NCBI GenBank assembly: GCA_964639965.1 | Contig: CAZXGI010000005.1 | Span: 8,524-72,523, forward strand | Reading direction: 5' to 3' | DNA from: TMED23 sp964639965 | Lineage (GTDB): Bacteria > Pseudomonadota > Alphaproteobacteria > Rhodospirillales > UBA2165 | DNA: 64,000 bases | Shown: positions 9,158-18,202 of the stretch, in pieces | How positions within the stretch are numbered: the stretch's first letter is position 1 | Layout: every line of letters starts with the position of its first letter | The notes under the pieces: generated by a model | Told to the model about the DNA's origin: nothing | The model's database searches: none | The model's input: only the letters and a program-made list of their open reading frames with translations | Position numbers and translations under genes: made by a program

Positions 9158-9170
9158 TCACTCCCACTCA
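9158..9170. repeat. att-like direct repeat (copy of guaA 3' end)
   Basis: TCACTCCCACTCA here is identical over 13 bases to the complement of the guaA stop region at 12362-12374. It is outside any coding sequence. Together with copies at 7940-7954 and 12007-12015 it suggests attachment sites left by integrations into guaA. Confidence 0.45.
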
Positions 9171-9236
9171 TTAAAAATAACTCACTCCATTTATAAGATT
9201 AATTTTTACACGCAACTCCCACATATAACCATAAAC

Positions 9237-10319
9237 TCACAAAATATTCTCTGCAATTTGTTTTGCAACCAAGTTATAACCTTTGTCTGACAAATGGACG
9301 CGATCAACAAACAACCAGTCATTTTTATCCGGACTTGCAGCAAACAGCGCATTCATATCGTGAAATTCAATTTTATATTTTGCACATATTTCTCTTAGAG
9401 CGCCTGTAAACCATTGATAAATCTCAATATTCATAGAGTCGACATGAACACGCTTTGAGTTGCCAAGCTTGTGAATATATTCGAACAATTCCTGCTCTTC
9501 TTCCGTCTGTATACGGTCAATCCACGTCGCCAAAGGTTGCAAAATATAGACAAACCTGAACCCATCGTATTTTGCTAGGGCAGCCCATGTTCTGAAATTG
9601 TTCTCTATGGCGTGCAAGATAAGATCTTTTTGCGCAAAATGATCCTCGATCGTTTCTATGGCGACGGAAGGTTCCGGTAACATAGGAAGTCCACTCGGGT
9701 CATTTTTAAGTCGTCGACAAATAGCATTTACCAGACTGATTTTAGGTAAGTCGACATCTCCTTTACTCATGCCACGAAGGAAATAACGTTTCAATCGGTT
9801 GTAAAAAGTAGTATCGGGTATCACGCCCCTGAGTAAATGTGTCCAGTAATATACTCCTCCACCATATGACGGGTATTTTTTGTTAAAAAAGTAAAGAGCA
9901 AGATCATTTACACCGGAAAATAATATAACGTTCCGCACATTCTTGAATAGATGCCTATATGTATGATAACAAAGCAACTCTTGGGTACTAGAATATCCGC
10001 GGACACCTAGATTCCAACACGTTTGGCCAGTGTGCGACATTAAGCGCGAAGATATCGTATGATAATCGCTTGTGGCCCCACAACCCCAGGCAGTTGATCC
10101 ACCCAATATAATATTACAGGGCAATGACGCATCTTTTGAAATTGTCAGCAATCTCCCTTCACCGGTATAGGAATGGCGAAAAGCGAACTCATCGGTATTC
10201 AATACGTTGGAGCGCCATCGGGCAGCGTTGGTGAACGTCAAAGTCGGCAACCATTCAACCTTCATTGCATAATAGTCGAACAGTTGCGGAGCGTGCTTTT
10301 TTCGAGGGTCTTTAGCCAT
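9237..10319 (-). CDS. SGNH/GDSL-type hydrolase
   Basis: The 360-residue protein carries all four SGNH blocks: GGSTAWG with the nucleophile S75, a glycine in NLGVRGYSS (about 104-111), GVND with N138, and D339-x2-H342 near the C-terminus. It should be an esterase or O-acetyl hydrolase acting on a polysaccharide, lipid or small ester. No clear signal peptide is visible; the N-terminus is charged (MAKDPRKKH). The family includes proteins acting in surface-glycan modification, but no glycan genes adjoin it here. It stands alone between two att-like repeats with long flanking gaps, consistent with accessory cargo. Confidence 0.8.
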   Translation of the reverse strand: MAKDPRKKHAPQLFDYYAMKVEWLPTLTFTNAARWRSNVLNTDEFAFRHSYTGEGRLLTISKDASLPCNIILGGSTAWGCGATSDYHTISSRLMSHTGQTCWNLGVRGYSSTQELLCYHTYRHLFKNVRNVILFSGVNDLALYFFNKKYPSYGGGVYYWTHLLRGVIPDTTFYNRLKRYFLRGMSKGDVDLPKISLVNAICRRLKNDPSGLPMLPEPSVAIETIEDHFAQKDLILHAIENNFRTWAALAKYDGFRFVYILQPLATWIDRIQTEEEQELFEYIHKLGNSKRVHVDSMNIEIYQWFTGALREICAKYKIEFHDMNALFAASPDKNDWLFVDRVHLSDKGYNLVAKQIAENIL

Positions 10320-10561
10320 TTATAGGGCTTCCCGTATTTCTAAATTGATTTTATTTATCATGATTTATATTTATAAATAACATTTATTAAATACGAGCAA
10401 TTAAAGATTGAAAAAAGTGTTATTATTAGACCCTATGTAATATATGAAATATAATTAAACTTCTTTACTTGATCACCTTCAGCTGTATTTTAGTCTCTTT
10501 AAGAACTTTGAAAATAGTCAATCACAGCTAGTTATAACTTTAACAAGATTACTTTATAAAA

Positions 10562-11236
10562 TTAATCTTTTTTTATTCCCACACTCTCTATCATGAGTTC
10601 ACGGGTCCAGCGTAGAAACTTGTTTCTTGTTCGTACCGGCACAAAAAGAGCAATAATATCAAGTGGAATCTTTAAAAATGAATATTTCCAGGTTATAGGA
10701 AGCTGCCGAATGCGTTGGATTATGCCCGGTTTAAAACCACACATTAAATAAAGATTCCGAATCGTTTCAGTAGTAAAAGGCGTCTTATGCGTAGGATCGT
10801 CGAAAAATATTTTATAGTTAGATTCCCAATCAGGCACTAAGTTCAAAACCTTTCCATCAGGCTTTAGAACACGATAGCATTCGATTATTAATTCTTCCGG
10901 GTTTGGCAAGTGTTCAAGAAAGCTCTTTGTATAGACTATGTCAAAACTATTATCTTCAAATGGAAGGGGTCCCTCAAACACATCATGGCAAACGAAGTTA
11001 ATACCGATATTTTCGAGGTCTTTACGGAAGGTTTCATCTCGATCTAGCGCTGTAACATCAATATCCATAGAGTTAAATGATTTCGCTACTTCTCCACGCC
11101 CAGTACCAATTTCAAGCATCTTGCTCCCCGGATCGATTCCATGAAAAACCGTAAGCCTTTTTGCCAACAGATAAGGGTAATTGGTCAAAGGACGCTCTTG
11201 TGTGCTATATATTTTGGAAAGATAATTAATTCTCAT
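10562..11236 (-). CDS. Class I SAM-dependent methyltransferase
   Basis: The 224-residue protein has the SAM-binding motif I MLEIGTGRGE near residue 40, an acidic motif II (VTALDRDE), and the post-motif FDIVYTKSFLEHLPNPEE stretch typical of the Methyltransf_11 group. The C-terminal third contains hydrophobic stretches (LKIPLDIIALFVPV) that may contact a lipid or membrane. The acceptor is unknown. It is separated from the SGNH hydrolase by 242 bp on the same strand and could be part of a small cargo unit with it. Confidence 0.82.
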   Translation of the reverse strand: MRINYLSKIYSTQERPLTNYPYLLAKRLTVFHGIDPGSKMLEIGTGRGEVAKSFNSMDIDVTALDRDETFRKDLENIGINFVCHDVFEGPLPFEDNSFDIVYTKSFLEHLPNPEELIIECYRVLKPDGKVLNLVPDWESNYKIFFDDPTHKTPFTTETIRNLYLMCGFKPGIIQRIRQLPITWKYSFLKIPLDIIALFVPVRTRNKFLRWTRELMIESVGIKKD

Positions 11237-11603
11237 GGCTTAACATTAATTCCTGGGTCGTTTTCTCAAGAACTTCAATAGCTTTCTTTAGGATACAAAA
11301 AACGCACACAGCTAGATAATTTTTTGCCTCTTTATCGTCAATTTTATCTCTTCATTTAGGTGATAAAGGATTTTTCTATTTTCGCTAATGTATTGCCACC
11401 CGTATCCGCTGTTTGCTTATCGTTGTATAACCCTTACTGCCATAACTTACAAAACATAATCCTTTTCTGCTAATATATGATTAGTTCATCTAAAGCGGTA
11501 ATACTTTTATAGCGTTTCCCCTTTTTTATCAGGTTTATCTTAGTTTGAAAATACTTTGAAACTATGGAGGATTATAGCAAATCAATAGTTCTCCGATTAT
11601 TCA
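11237..11603. other. 367-bp gene-free stretch
   Basis: AT-rich spacer between the methyltransferase start and the DUF2306 pseudogene end. I see no open frame with a ribosome site, no RNA gene and no clear terminator with a T-run. Low coding density here fits an accessory or decaying region. Confidence 0.5.
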
Positions 11604-11962
11604 TTAATAACCAATAAGTGAATTTATAAACCTTCCCGGCATAATAGCAAATATACCTGCTATAACTGTTCCTAACATCGTCCCTGCCATGAAACCTGCA
11701 TGCGTTCTGACATAACCTTTCTTGATATTTATAATAGCGATTCCCATATTAATTATTGTCCAAATAGTGAGTAGGTGAATCCAACTGAAGTCACCGTCAT
11801 TTATTTCCCGTATCCAGAACGAGGGAACTGTCAAAAACTCATTATTATTAACTAAAACCATCCAACCATCCGATGTTGAGGTGTTCCTTTCTCTGAAACC
11901 AAATTTATCATACCAAGCATAATTGCCAAAACTGCTGCTATGAAATGAACCCAATTAAACAT
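11604..11962 (-). pseudogene. Frameshifted DUF2306 membrane protein gene
   Basis: Two overlapping minus-strand frames together spell one DUF2306 protein. The first (ending at a TAG at 11852-11854) gives FNWVHFIAAVLAIMLG and KGTPQHRMVGW. The second continues with SFWIRE, then HLLTIWTIINMGIA, HAGFMAGTMLGTVIAGIF and MPGRFIN. The family spacing from the GW to the SFWI motif is restored by adding one base in the GGTTTTAG run around 11853-11857, so a single-base deletion (or a homopolymer sequencing error) separates them. The ATG at 11962 is the likely start; the open frame reaches 12049, but those extra codons run through the repeat at 11987-12015. The function of DUF2306 membrane proteins is unknown. 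Confidence 0.7.
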
Positions 11963-11986
11963 TTCAAATAGTATGAATTCTATAGT

Positions 11987-12015
11987 TATTGATATCAAAC
12001 GATTATTCCCACTCA
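11987..12015. repeat. att-like repeat, upstream of guaA terminus
   Basis: Bases 11987-12006 match 12338-12357 at 18 of 20 positions, and TCCCACTCA at 12007-12015 matches 12366-12374 exactly; the guaA-side copy has eight extra bases between the two blocks. The two copies are 351 bp apart in the same orientation. This looks like a duplicated integration junction rather than chance. Confidence 0.55.
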
Positions 12016-12165
12016 CTAGTAACTCGGTCTCAAGATTCATGTATCTCAAAGACTTAGAACCACCTCAATAGCACCGTGTAACTTTCGTGTAACTCACTGC
12101 CACGCGTTGCTGCTCACCACGATCTACCAATATTTATATAGATCAATGACCTAGCTGAACACTAG

Positions 12166-12321
12166 TTACACATCGCGCGGCGCTTGATTTTGGTTAGTCA
12201 GATTGAGTTCCAGAAGATCTGCCTCAATCTTCTTTACTCCACCAGTGTAATTCTTCATAGACTTTTCTGACAGATCGGTACTTAACTCCATCCATTTCTT
12301 GAATTCGATTATATCATTCAT
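12166..12321 (-). CDS. Small ORF, possible N-terminal remnant of a restriction-type endonuclease
   Basis: A 51-residue frame runs from ATG (12319-12321) to TAA, with AGGTAG upstream as a fair ribosome site. It begins MNDIIEFKKWMELSTDLSEK and continues with KSMKNYTGGVKKIEADL. The F-x2-W-(x)n-LS-x2-S-x2-NY pattern resembles the N-terminal helical segment seen in many HNH or McrB-like restriction proteins. The protein stops long before any nuclease domain, so this is probably a truncated remnant. It sits between the two att-like repeats and next to the guaA 3' end. Confidence 0.35.
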   Translation of the reverse strand: MNDIIEFKKWMELSTDLSEKSMKNYTGGVKKIEADLLELNLTNQNQAPRDV

Positions 12322-12337
12322 AAAAATCTACCTAACA

Positions 12338-12376
12338 TATTGATATTAAACGATAATTTAGTCACTCCCACTCAAT
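12338..12376. repeat. att-like repeat overlapping guaA stop codon
   Basis: The block 12338-12357 and the guaA end 12362-12376 (TCACTCCCACTCAAT) are the reference copy for related sequences at 7940-7954, 9158-9170 and 11987-12015. The 3' end of guaA is a known integration target of genomic islands in many bacteria. Confidence 0.55.
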
Positions 12377-13912
12377 CGTGCCAGGAGGTTTTGAAGTGAT
12401 ATCATAAACTACACGATTTATTCCTTTGACCTCATTAATAATACGGTTAGTAACACGGCCTAGAAAGTCCATGTCAAAATGGTAAAAATCTGCTGTCATT
12501 CCATCTGTTGAAGTAACCGCGCGTAAAGCACAGGCATAGTCGTAAGTTCGAGCATCTCCCATTACACCTACTGTTTGGACGGGAAGTAAAATGGCAAAAG
12601 CCTGCCAAATTTCATTGTATAGACCGGCCTTTCGGATTTCATCAAGGTAGATTGAATCTGCACGCTGGAGAATTTTTATTTTTTCTCGTGTAACGCCTCC
12701 CGGTAGACGGATAGCAAGGCCTGGCCCCGGAAAAGGATGACGGGAGACAAATTTTTCTGGCAAATCTAGTTCCTCGCCTAATCTACGAACCTCGTCTTTA
12801 AATAATTCTCGCAAAGGCTCTACTAATTCCATATCCATCCGATCAGGTAGACCACCAACATTATGGTGTGATTTTATGGTAACACTTGGTCCTCCATGGA
12901 ATGAAACACTTTCGATCACATCTGGATAGAGCGTACCTTGTGCGAGGAATTTTGCTCCGCCTATCTTATTTGCTTCTTCTTCAAAAACATCAATGAATGT
13001 TGATCCAATGATCTTTCGTTTTGTTTCTGGGTCAGATATCCCATTTAATTTGTCTATAAATAAATCACCAGCATCGCGATGGATTAATTGAATATTATAG
13101 TGATCTTTGAATAAACTAACAACTTCTGTAGCTTCGTTTAGTCGCATCATACCGGTGTCAACAAAGACACAAGTCAGTTGTGGACCAATAGCTTCGTGTA
13201 GCAAAATCGCAACGACAGAAGAATCAACACCTCCAGAAAGGCCACAGATAACCGTTTCATTACCTATTTGAGCACGAATATTTGCAATTTCCTGTTCTTT
13301 AAAAGCAGCCATCGACCATTTGCTTTCGCAGCCGGCAATCACGTTGGTAAAGTTCTTTAATAATGCGGATCCGTCAGGAGTATGGATAACTTCAGGATGA
13401 AACTGAACAGCGTAAAATTTTTTCTTGTCGTCCGCTATTGCAGCATAAGGTGCGTTCTCAGAAGTGCCGACAACTTTGAAGCCATCAGGTAATACCTTTA
13501 CCCGATCGCCGTGGCTCATCCATACTTGTTCTTTGTTACCAATAGTCCAAATGTCTTGAAACAAATTGCAATCAGAAATGATATTCAGTGTAGATCGACC
13601 AAATTCTCTCTCTCTTGAGTTCTCAACCGTACCGCCAAGTTGATCGACCATAGTTTGTTGTCCATAACAGATACCCAGTATAGGAAGGCCCATATCAAAG
13701 ATTTCACGGGGTATTTGTGGAGTGTCAATTTCTGTGACTGAAGCTGGTCCACCGGAGAGTATAATCCCCTTTGGATTATACTCGATAATTCTTTGTTTGG
13801 TAATTTTATTGAAGGGGCGTACTTCAGAGTAAACACCACTTTCACGTACACGCCTAGCAATAAGCTGTGTGAGTTGCGAACCAAAATCAATAATTAAAAT
13901 TCGGTCTGACAT
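12362..13912 (-). CDS. guaA: GMP synthase (glutamine-hydrolysing)
   Basis: The 516-residue enzyme converts XMP to GMP, using glutamine as nitrogen donor. The N-terminal class I amidotransferase has the nucleophile C82 in GICYGQQ and a FHPEV motif for the His/Glu pair near residue 172. The ATP pyrophosphatase domain has the P-loop SGGVDSS near residue 225, and the C-terminal dimerisation domain ends in the conserved GTIEWE. It is the last gene of a minus-strand group with GNAT, rsmB and guaB, giving both steps from IMP to GMP in one place. Confidence 0.98.
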   Translation of the reverse strand: MSDRILIIDFGSQLTQLIARRVRESGVYSEVRPFNKITKQRIIEYNPKGIILSGGPASVTEIDTPQIPREIFDMGLPILGICYGQQTMVDQLGGTVENSREREFGRSTLNIISDCNLFQDIWTIGNKEQVWMSHGDRVKVLPDGFKVVGTSENAPYAAIADDKKKFYAVQFHPEVIHTPDGSALLKNFTNVIAGCESKWSMAAFKEQEIANIRAQIGNETVICGLSGGVDSSVVAILLHEAIGPQLTCVFVDTGMMRLNEATEVVSLFKDHYNIQLIHRDAGDLFIDKLNGISDPETKRKIIGSTFIDVFEEEANKIGGAKFLAQGTLYPDVIESVSFHGGPSVTIKSHHNVGGLPDRMDMELVEPLRELFKDEVRRLGEELDLPEKFVSRHPFPGPGLAIRLPGGVTREKIKILQRADSIYLDEIRKAGLYNEIWQAFAILLPVQTVGVMGDARTYDYACALRAVTSTDGMTADFYHFDMDFLGRVTNRIINEVKGINRVVYDITSKPPGTIEWE

Positions 13913-14000
13913 ATAACCTCTATTACCTTAGTGGGTTTCCAATTGGAAGAGAAATTAAATCTGGTCGAAAATATGATCCGATTATTCTAATAAAATATAT

Positions 14001-14031
14001 AATTCTAATTCAATTAAAGAGAATTCGAATT
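14001..14031. repeat. AT-rich inverted repeat between GNAT gene and guaA
   Basis: Arms AATTCTAATTC (14001-14011) and GAATTCGAATT (14021-14031) pair at 10 of 11 positions around a 9-base loop. It lies six bases past the GNAT stop and 88 bp upstream of guaA. It may be a weak terminator or an operator; there is no clear T-run on the minus strand. Confidence 0.35.
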
Positions 14032-14036
14032 ATTTC

Positions 14037-14621
14037 TTAATTCAAACCAAGTCTACCCGATTTCAACGCTGCTTCCAGATCAGGCCAGCCGTAGGCAATT
14101 TCTCGCACAACAGTGCCCCATAACTTTTCCTCGCGCTCACCAATTCGTTTGCCTTCCATAACTTCGTAAAAGAAACGTGATGGATTTAAGCTTAATACCC
14201 AAATAATTGCTCCAGTATACCCTTGGTCAATCAAGATTCTAAATAGACCTGCGAGCATTCTTTGTCCGTAGCCTTTGTTTTGGTAATCTGGATGAACATA
14301 AAGTGTATAAATTTCGCCCTCGAATGAACTTTTTCGATCTCTATTGAAGCCGCAGCTGCTTACACCAATAATTCCAGCTTTTTCATCTTCAATAACTAAG
14401 ATTTTCTCTTCTGCAGGCCCACCAACGTGTTTGATCGCTCGAGCCCACATAACCATTTGACGTTCAGTTGACATTTCGACTAAAACTTTATCTGGCAAAA
14501 TCCCAGCGTAGGTTGACCGCCAGGTGTCAACATAGACATTGGCTATGGCTTCGGCGTCATTTTGTACAGCGGGTCGAATATTAGGTATTAGTTTTCTCCA
14601 ACACAGCAGTGAAAAAGCCAT
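14037..14621 (-). CDS. GNAT-family N-acetyltransferase
   Basis: The 194-residue protein has the GNAT core. It starts with IRPAVQNDAEAIANVYVDTWR, a substrate-facing helix, and contains the acetyl-CoA loop YVHPDYQNKGYGQRML (motif A, Q/R-x-x-G-x-G/A type) near residue 115. The usual GNAT length is 150-190. The only ATG (14621) lies 41 bp inside the 3' end of rsmB, implying translational coupling; the first 15 residues may not be part of the fold. The acceptor is unknown. Confidence 0.85.
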   Translation of the reverse strand: MAFSLLCWRKLIPNIRPAVQNDAEAIANVYVDTWRSTYAGILPDKVLVEMSTERQMVMWARAIKHVGGPAEEKILVIEDEKAGIIGVSSCGFNRDRKSSFEGEIYTLYVHPDYQNKGYGQRMLAGLFRILIDQGYTGAIIWVLSLNPSRFFYEVMEGKRIGEREEKLWGTVVREIAYGWPDLEAALKSGRLGLN

Positions 14622-15888
14622 CAGTATTATGGCGTGCTGGGGTTAAGGAAAGGTAATTGCTATCAACTAAAGCGTTGTTGGGGCATCTCATATCAAAAAC
14701 CCGCTGCCAAATCTCGGAAATGGAGAGTGCTCTAAAATTTGAGTGTTTTCGTAAAAACCAACTTATTTGTTTTTCATTTTCATCGGGTAGAACCGAGCAT
14801 GTCGAATAGATTAGGCGACCTCTTTTAGCAACCAGATTAGCCGCTTGTTGCATGATTTTCTGTTGCTGCGCAATAACTTCCTTTAGTTGGGTGGCAGTTA
14901 ATCGCCATTTTTGTGCAGGAGTTCTCCGCCAGGCCCCGGAACCAGAGCAAGGAACATCAATTAGCACGCGTTCTGCTGAGGATCTATGATCCTTATAAAA
15001 TACATCATTACTGCCTAAGAGATGGTGTTTTGTGATATTTGTCAAGCCGCTACGCGCTAGCCGCGGTTTTAATTTTTTTAATCGTTTTGAATCGACATCA
15101 CAGGCAATTAATGTTCCCCCATTTTTCATAGCGGCGCCTAACGCTAGGGTCTTACCTCCGCTACCTGCGCAAAGATCTATGGTTTTTAAATTCCGTTTGG
15201 TTTCGACCAACGCAGATATGATTTGGGACCCTTCATCCTGAATTTCAACAAACCCTTCTTTAAAGGCTAGTGAATTTCGGAGATTAACCCGATTTTTAAC
15301 TTTTAAACCTAACGGTGAAAACTCCGTTGGGTTGGCTTCAATTTTATCTTTATGCAGCATTTTCAGAGTGCGAGCACAACTACCTTTAATCGTATTAACT
15401 CTCAGATTGATGCTCGCTGGTTGATTTAATGCCGACGCCTCTTTCTGGAATTCGTTCCCCCAGTACGGCATCAATATGTTGGCAATCCAACCAGGAACTT
15501 CAGCTTTGATTTGGGGTGGATAAGGCTCGTTATCGAAACACTTTTCCGAAATCTTTTCCAGAAGTTCAATTTCAATTTTGGCTAAACTTTCAGGAGAATA
15601 GCCTTTACCATTGAATAATAAGATAATTTCTTTTAATGAAAGTTTTTTTATCAGGAAAAGATCAACTATTACCCGTATTCGTGGTATTTGAATACCACTT
15701 AACCAGTCAATGCGAGCCTTCCGGCGTTGAGTTCCATATACCTGTTTTGAGATGCTTCGACGATCTTTAGACCCAATATAACGACGACTTCGAAAATAAG
15801 AAGCGACGACATCTTCAGCTGGTGAGCGAGAAAGCTCAATTTTCTCAAGAATCTCTATGGCTCCGGCGATCCTTGCTCCTGGAGTCAT
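14581..15888 (-). CDS. rsmB: 16S rRNA m5C methyltransferase, RsmB/NOP2 family
   Basis: The 435-residue protein has an N-terminal NusB-like helical region (residues 1 to about 140) and a C-terminal SAM domain. Motif I is DLCAGSGGKTLALGA. The catalytic cysteine motif is DVPCSGSG and the second cysteine lies in IYSTCSV, the pair used by m5C RNA methyltransferases. RsmB modifies C967 of 16S rRNA in E. coli. It starts 7 bp after the guaB stop. The identity as RsmB rather than another NOP2-family enzyme rests on the NusB-like N-terminus and size. Confidence 0.85.
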   Translation of the reverse strand: MTPGARIAGAIEILEKIELSRSPAEDVVASYFRSRRYIGSKDRRSISKQVYGTQRRKARIDWLSGIQIPRIRVIVDLFLIKKLSLKEIILLFNGKGYSPESLAKIEIELLEKISEKCFDNEPYPPQIKAEVPGWIANILMPYWGNEFQKEASALNQPASINLRVNTIKGSCARTLKMLHKDKIEANPTEFSPLGLKVKNRVNLRNSLAFKEGFVEIQDEGSQIISALVETKRNLKTIDLCAGSGGKTLALGAAMKNGGTLIACDVDSKRLKKLKPRLARSGLTNITKHHLLGSNDVFYKDHRSSAERVLIDVPCSGSGAWRRTPAQKWRLTATQLKEVIAQQQKIMQQAANLVAKRGRLIYSTCSVLPDENEKQISWFLRKHSNFRALSISEIWQRVFDMRCPNNALVDSNYLSLTPARHNTDGFFTAVLEKTNT

Positions 15889-15894
15889 AAATGC

Positions 15895-17370
15895 TCAACC
15901 ATCTAACCTGTAATTAGGAGCTTCACGAGTGATTGTAACGTCGTGTACATGACTTTCTCGCAGTCCAGCAGCCGTGATTCTTCGGAACCGACAGTTATTC
16001 TGCATGTCAGGGATTGTTGTATTGCCGGTATAGCCCATCGAAGATCGAAGACCGCCAACTAATTGTTGTATAATATCAATAACCCGACCTTTATAGGGCA
16101 CGCGACCTTCTACTCCTTCAGGCACAAACTTCTGATCCCCCGAAATTTCTTCTTGGAAATAACGATCAGCTGAGCCTCTCGCCATGGCACTTAAGGACCC
16201 CATGCCACGATAAGATTTATATGATCGTCCTTGATATAGAAAAACGTCTCCAGGGCTTTCTTCGGTACCTGCAAATAGAGACCCGATCATTACGCAGTTT
16301 GCTCCAGCTGAGATAGCTTTAGCTATGTCACCCGAGTACTTAATGCCGCCATCCGCGATAACGGGAATCTCTGATTCCTTGCAGACGTTAGCTGCTTCCA
16401 TGATAGCGGTGAATTGTGGTACGCCGACGCCGGCAATCATACGAGTTGTGCATATCGTTCCTGGCCCGATACCAACTTTAACACAATCTGCCCCGGCATC
16501 GACAAGTGCTTTTGCTCCGTCTGCAGTCGCTATGTTACCAGCCAGAATTTGTACATTATTGCTGAGTTTTTTAATTTTTTTTACTGATTTTAATACACCT
16601 GAAGAATGGCCGTGCGCTGTATCAACAACGATAACATCAACGTCTGCATCCAATAAACCCTCTGCGCGCTCAAAACCTTTATCTCCTACGCCCGTTGCAG
16701 CGGCAACACGTAAGCGACCTTTACTATCCTTGCATGCATTTGGGTACGCTTGGGCCTTTTCTATATCCTTAACAGTGATCAGACCAACACAAGAAAAATT
16801 TTCATCTACGACGACAAGTTTCTCAATCCTATATTTGTGAAGAAGGCGTTTAGCTTCCTCTAGGGCGACCCCCTCATTAACAGTAACCAGAGGTTTGACC
16901 TTACTATCTTGGGTCATTAATTCCTTAACTTGTTGTTTTGGGTCAGTTGCAAATCGCACATCACGATTAGTTAAAATACCGACTAATTTATTCCCTCGGT
17001 GCTCAACAACTGGAAATCCAGAAAACCCATGCTGTTCCATCAAATTTATCGCCTTGGATAAAGTTGCGGTTGGTTCAATTGTTATTGGGTTAATGACCAT
17101 ACCCGATTCGAATTTCTTGACTTTTTGTACTTCAGCAGCTTGCTCTGCTGGATCTAAGTTTTTATGAATGACCCCAATTCCGCCTGCCTGAGCCATTGCA
17201 ATTGCTAATGTACTTTCTGTCACAGTATCCATTGCTGCTGATAGCAAAGGAATACCAAGTTTGATTGTTTTCGTAAGTTGTGTTTGAACATTGGTATGGG
17301 CGGGCAAGACGTCAGAAGCTGCAGGTTCAAGCAAGATATCATCAAAGGTTAGGCCGTCTAATATCTCCAT
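15895..17370 (-). CDS. guaB: IMP dehydrogenase
   Basis: The 491-residue enzyme oxidises IMP to XMP with NAD+, the rate-limiting step to GMP. The (beta/alpha)8 barrel is interrupted by a CBS pair at about residues 95-205. The catalytic loop IGPGTICTTR places the nucleophile at C307. The flap region near residue 405 (GSADRYFQ) and the EGVEGRVPYKG segment are conserved. It is followed within 7 bp by rsmB and further down by guaA. The length is standard. Confidence 0.98.
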   Translation of the reverse strand: MEILDGLTFDDILLEPAASDVLPAHTNVQTQLTKTIKLGIPLLSAAMDTVTESTLAIAMAQAGGIGVIHKNLDPAEQAAEVQKVKKFESGMVINPITIEPTATLSKAINLMEQHGFSGFPVVEHRGNKLVGILTNRDVRFATDPKQQVKELMTQDSKVKPLVTVNEGVALEEAKRLLHKYRIEKLVVVDENFSCVGLITVKDIEKAQAYPNACKDSKGRLRVAAATGVGDKGFERAEGLLDADVDVIVVDTAHGHSSGVLKSVKKIKKLSNNVQILAGNIATADGAKALVDAGADCVKVGIGPGTICTTRMIAGVGVPQFTAIMEAANVCKESEIPVIADGGIKYSGDIAKAISAGANCVMIGSLFAGTEESPGDVFLYQGRSYKSYRGMGSLSAMARGSADRYFQEEISGDQKFVPEGVEGRVPYKGRVIDIIQQLVGGLRSSMGYTGNTTIPDMQNNCRFRRITAAGLRESHVHDVTITREAPNYRLDG

Positions 17371-17461
17371 GAATTTCGCGCCATTTCGTTAGTAGAATTG
17401 GCGCCTAATCATATAGAGAAATTTCATAAAGCCAAGCGAGTATTGTACTATATAAAGTCAG

Positions 17462-18193
17462 CTAGTTTTTGCGATAGTTTTGGGCAACAACGAACATTTC
17501 AGCTGACCCAGCTCTGCTCGAAGGTGGTTTGGCATGGCGGACGTGGCCAAATGAAAGTTTCATATCATCAAGCAATTCTTTTTCAGTACCTCCTTGGAAT
17601 ACCTTTGAAACAAAGCAGCCTCCCGGCGTCAAGATTTCTTTGGCAAAATTATATGCGGCCTCTGTGAGATTCATGATACGTATATGATCTGTGGCAGGAT
17701 GACCGGTAATTTTTGGAGCCATATCACTCAAAATAGCGTCTGCGTTACCACCAAGAGCTTCTTTTATAATTTTCACAGCATTGGTGCTCATAAAATCTAG
17801 CTGAAGGATTTCGGCGCCATTGATAGGTGTCATCTCTTGAAGATCTATTGCGATGATTTTACTTTCTGTTCCAGTTCTTTCTGTGCCGAGCCGATTTACT
17901 AAAATTTGGGTCCAGCCCCCAGGGGCAGCACCCAATTCAATTACACGCATATTTGATTTAAGAAACCTGAATTTCTTATCGAGATCTTCGAGCTTGTATG
18001 CTGCTCGAGATCTTAGTCCTGCGCGCTTAGCGGCTGCCACATATGGGTCGTTAAGTTGACGTTGTAGCCACTTTGTGGAAGACAGTTTGCGCCCTCGAGC
18101 TGTTTTGACTCGCACAGTTAAGTTTCGTCCAGCTCTACCAGGTGAGGCTTTTTTATTTCTTTGATTTTTTTTCCTAATTGGGGTTTTACTCAT
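17462..18193 (-). CDS. rlmE: 23S rRNA 2'-O-methyltransferase RlmE
   Basis: The 243-residue protein is the FtsJ/RrmJ family enzyme that methylates U2552 in 23S rRNA. It shows the FtsJ pattern: a lysine in RSRAAYKLEDLDKKF, motif I VIELGAAPGGWTQ, D in LSDMAPKITGH and K in FVSKVFQGG, giving the K-D-K-E tetrad. A basic N-terminal extension of about 35 residues (KKNQRNKKASPGRAGR) is typical of alphaproteobacterial members and likely binds RNA. It follows ppx by 9 bp. Confidence 0.93.
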   Translation of the reverse strand: MSKTPIRKKNQRNKKASPGRAGRNLTVRVKTARGRKLSSTKWLQRQLNDPYVAAAKRAGLRSRAAYKLEDLDKKFRFLKSNMRVIELGAAPGGWTQILVNRLGTERTGTESKIIAIDLQEMTPINGAEILQLDFMSTNAVKIIKEALGGNADAILSDMAPKITGHPATDHIRIMNLTEAAYNFAKEILTPGGCFVSKVFQGGTEKELLDDMKLSFGHVRHAKPPSSRAGSAEMFVVAQNYRKN

Positions 18194-18202
18194 TACTCGC
18201 CC

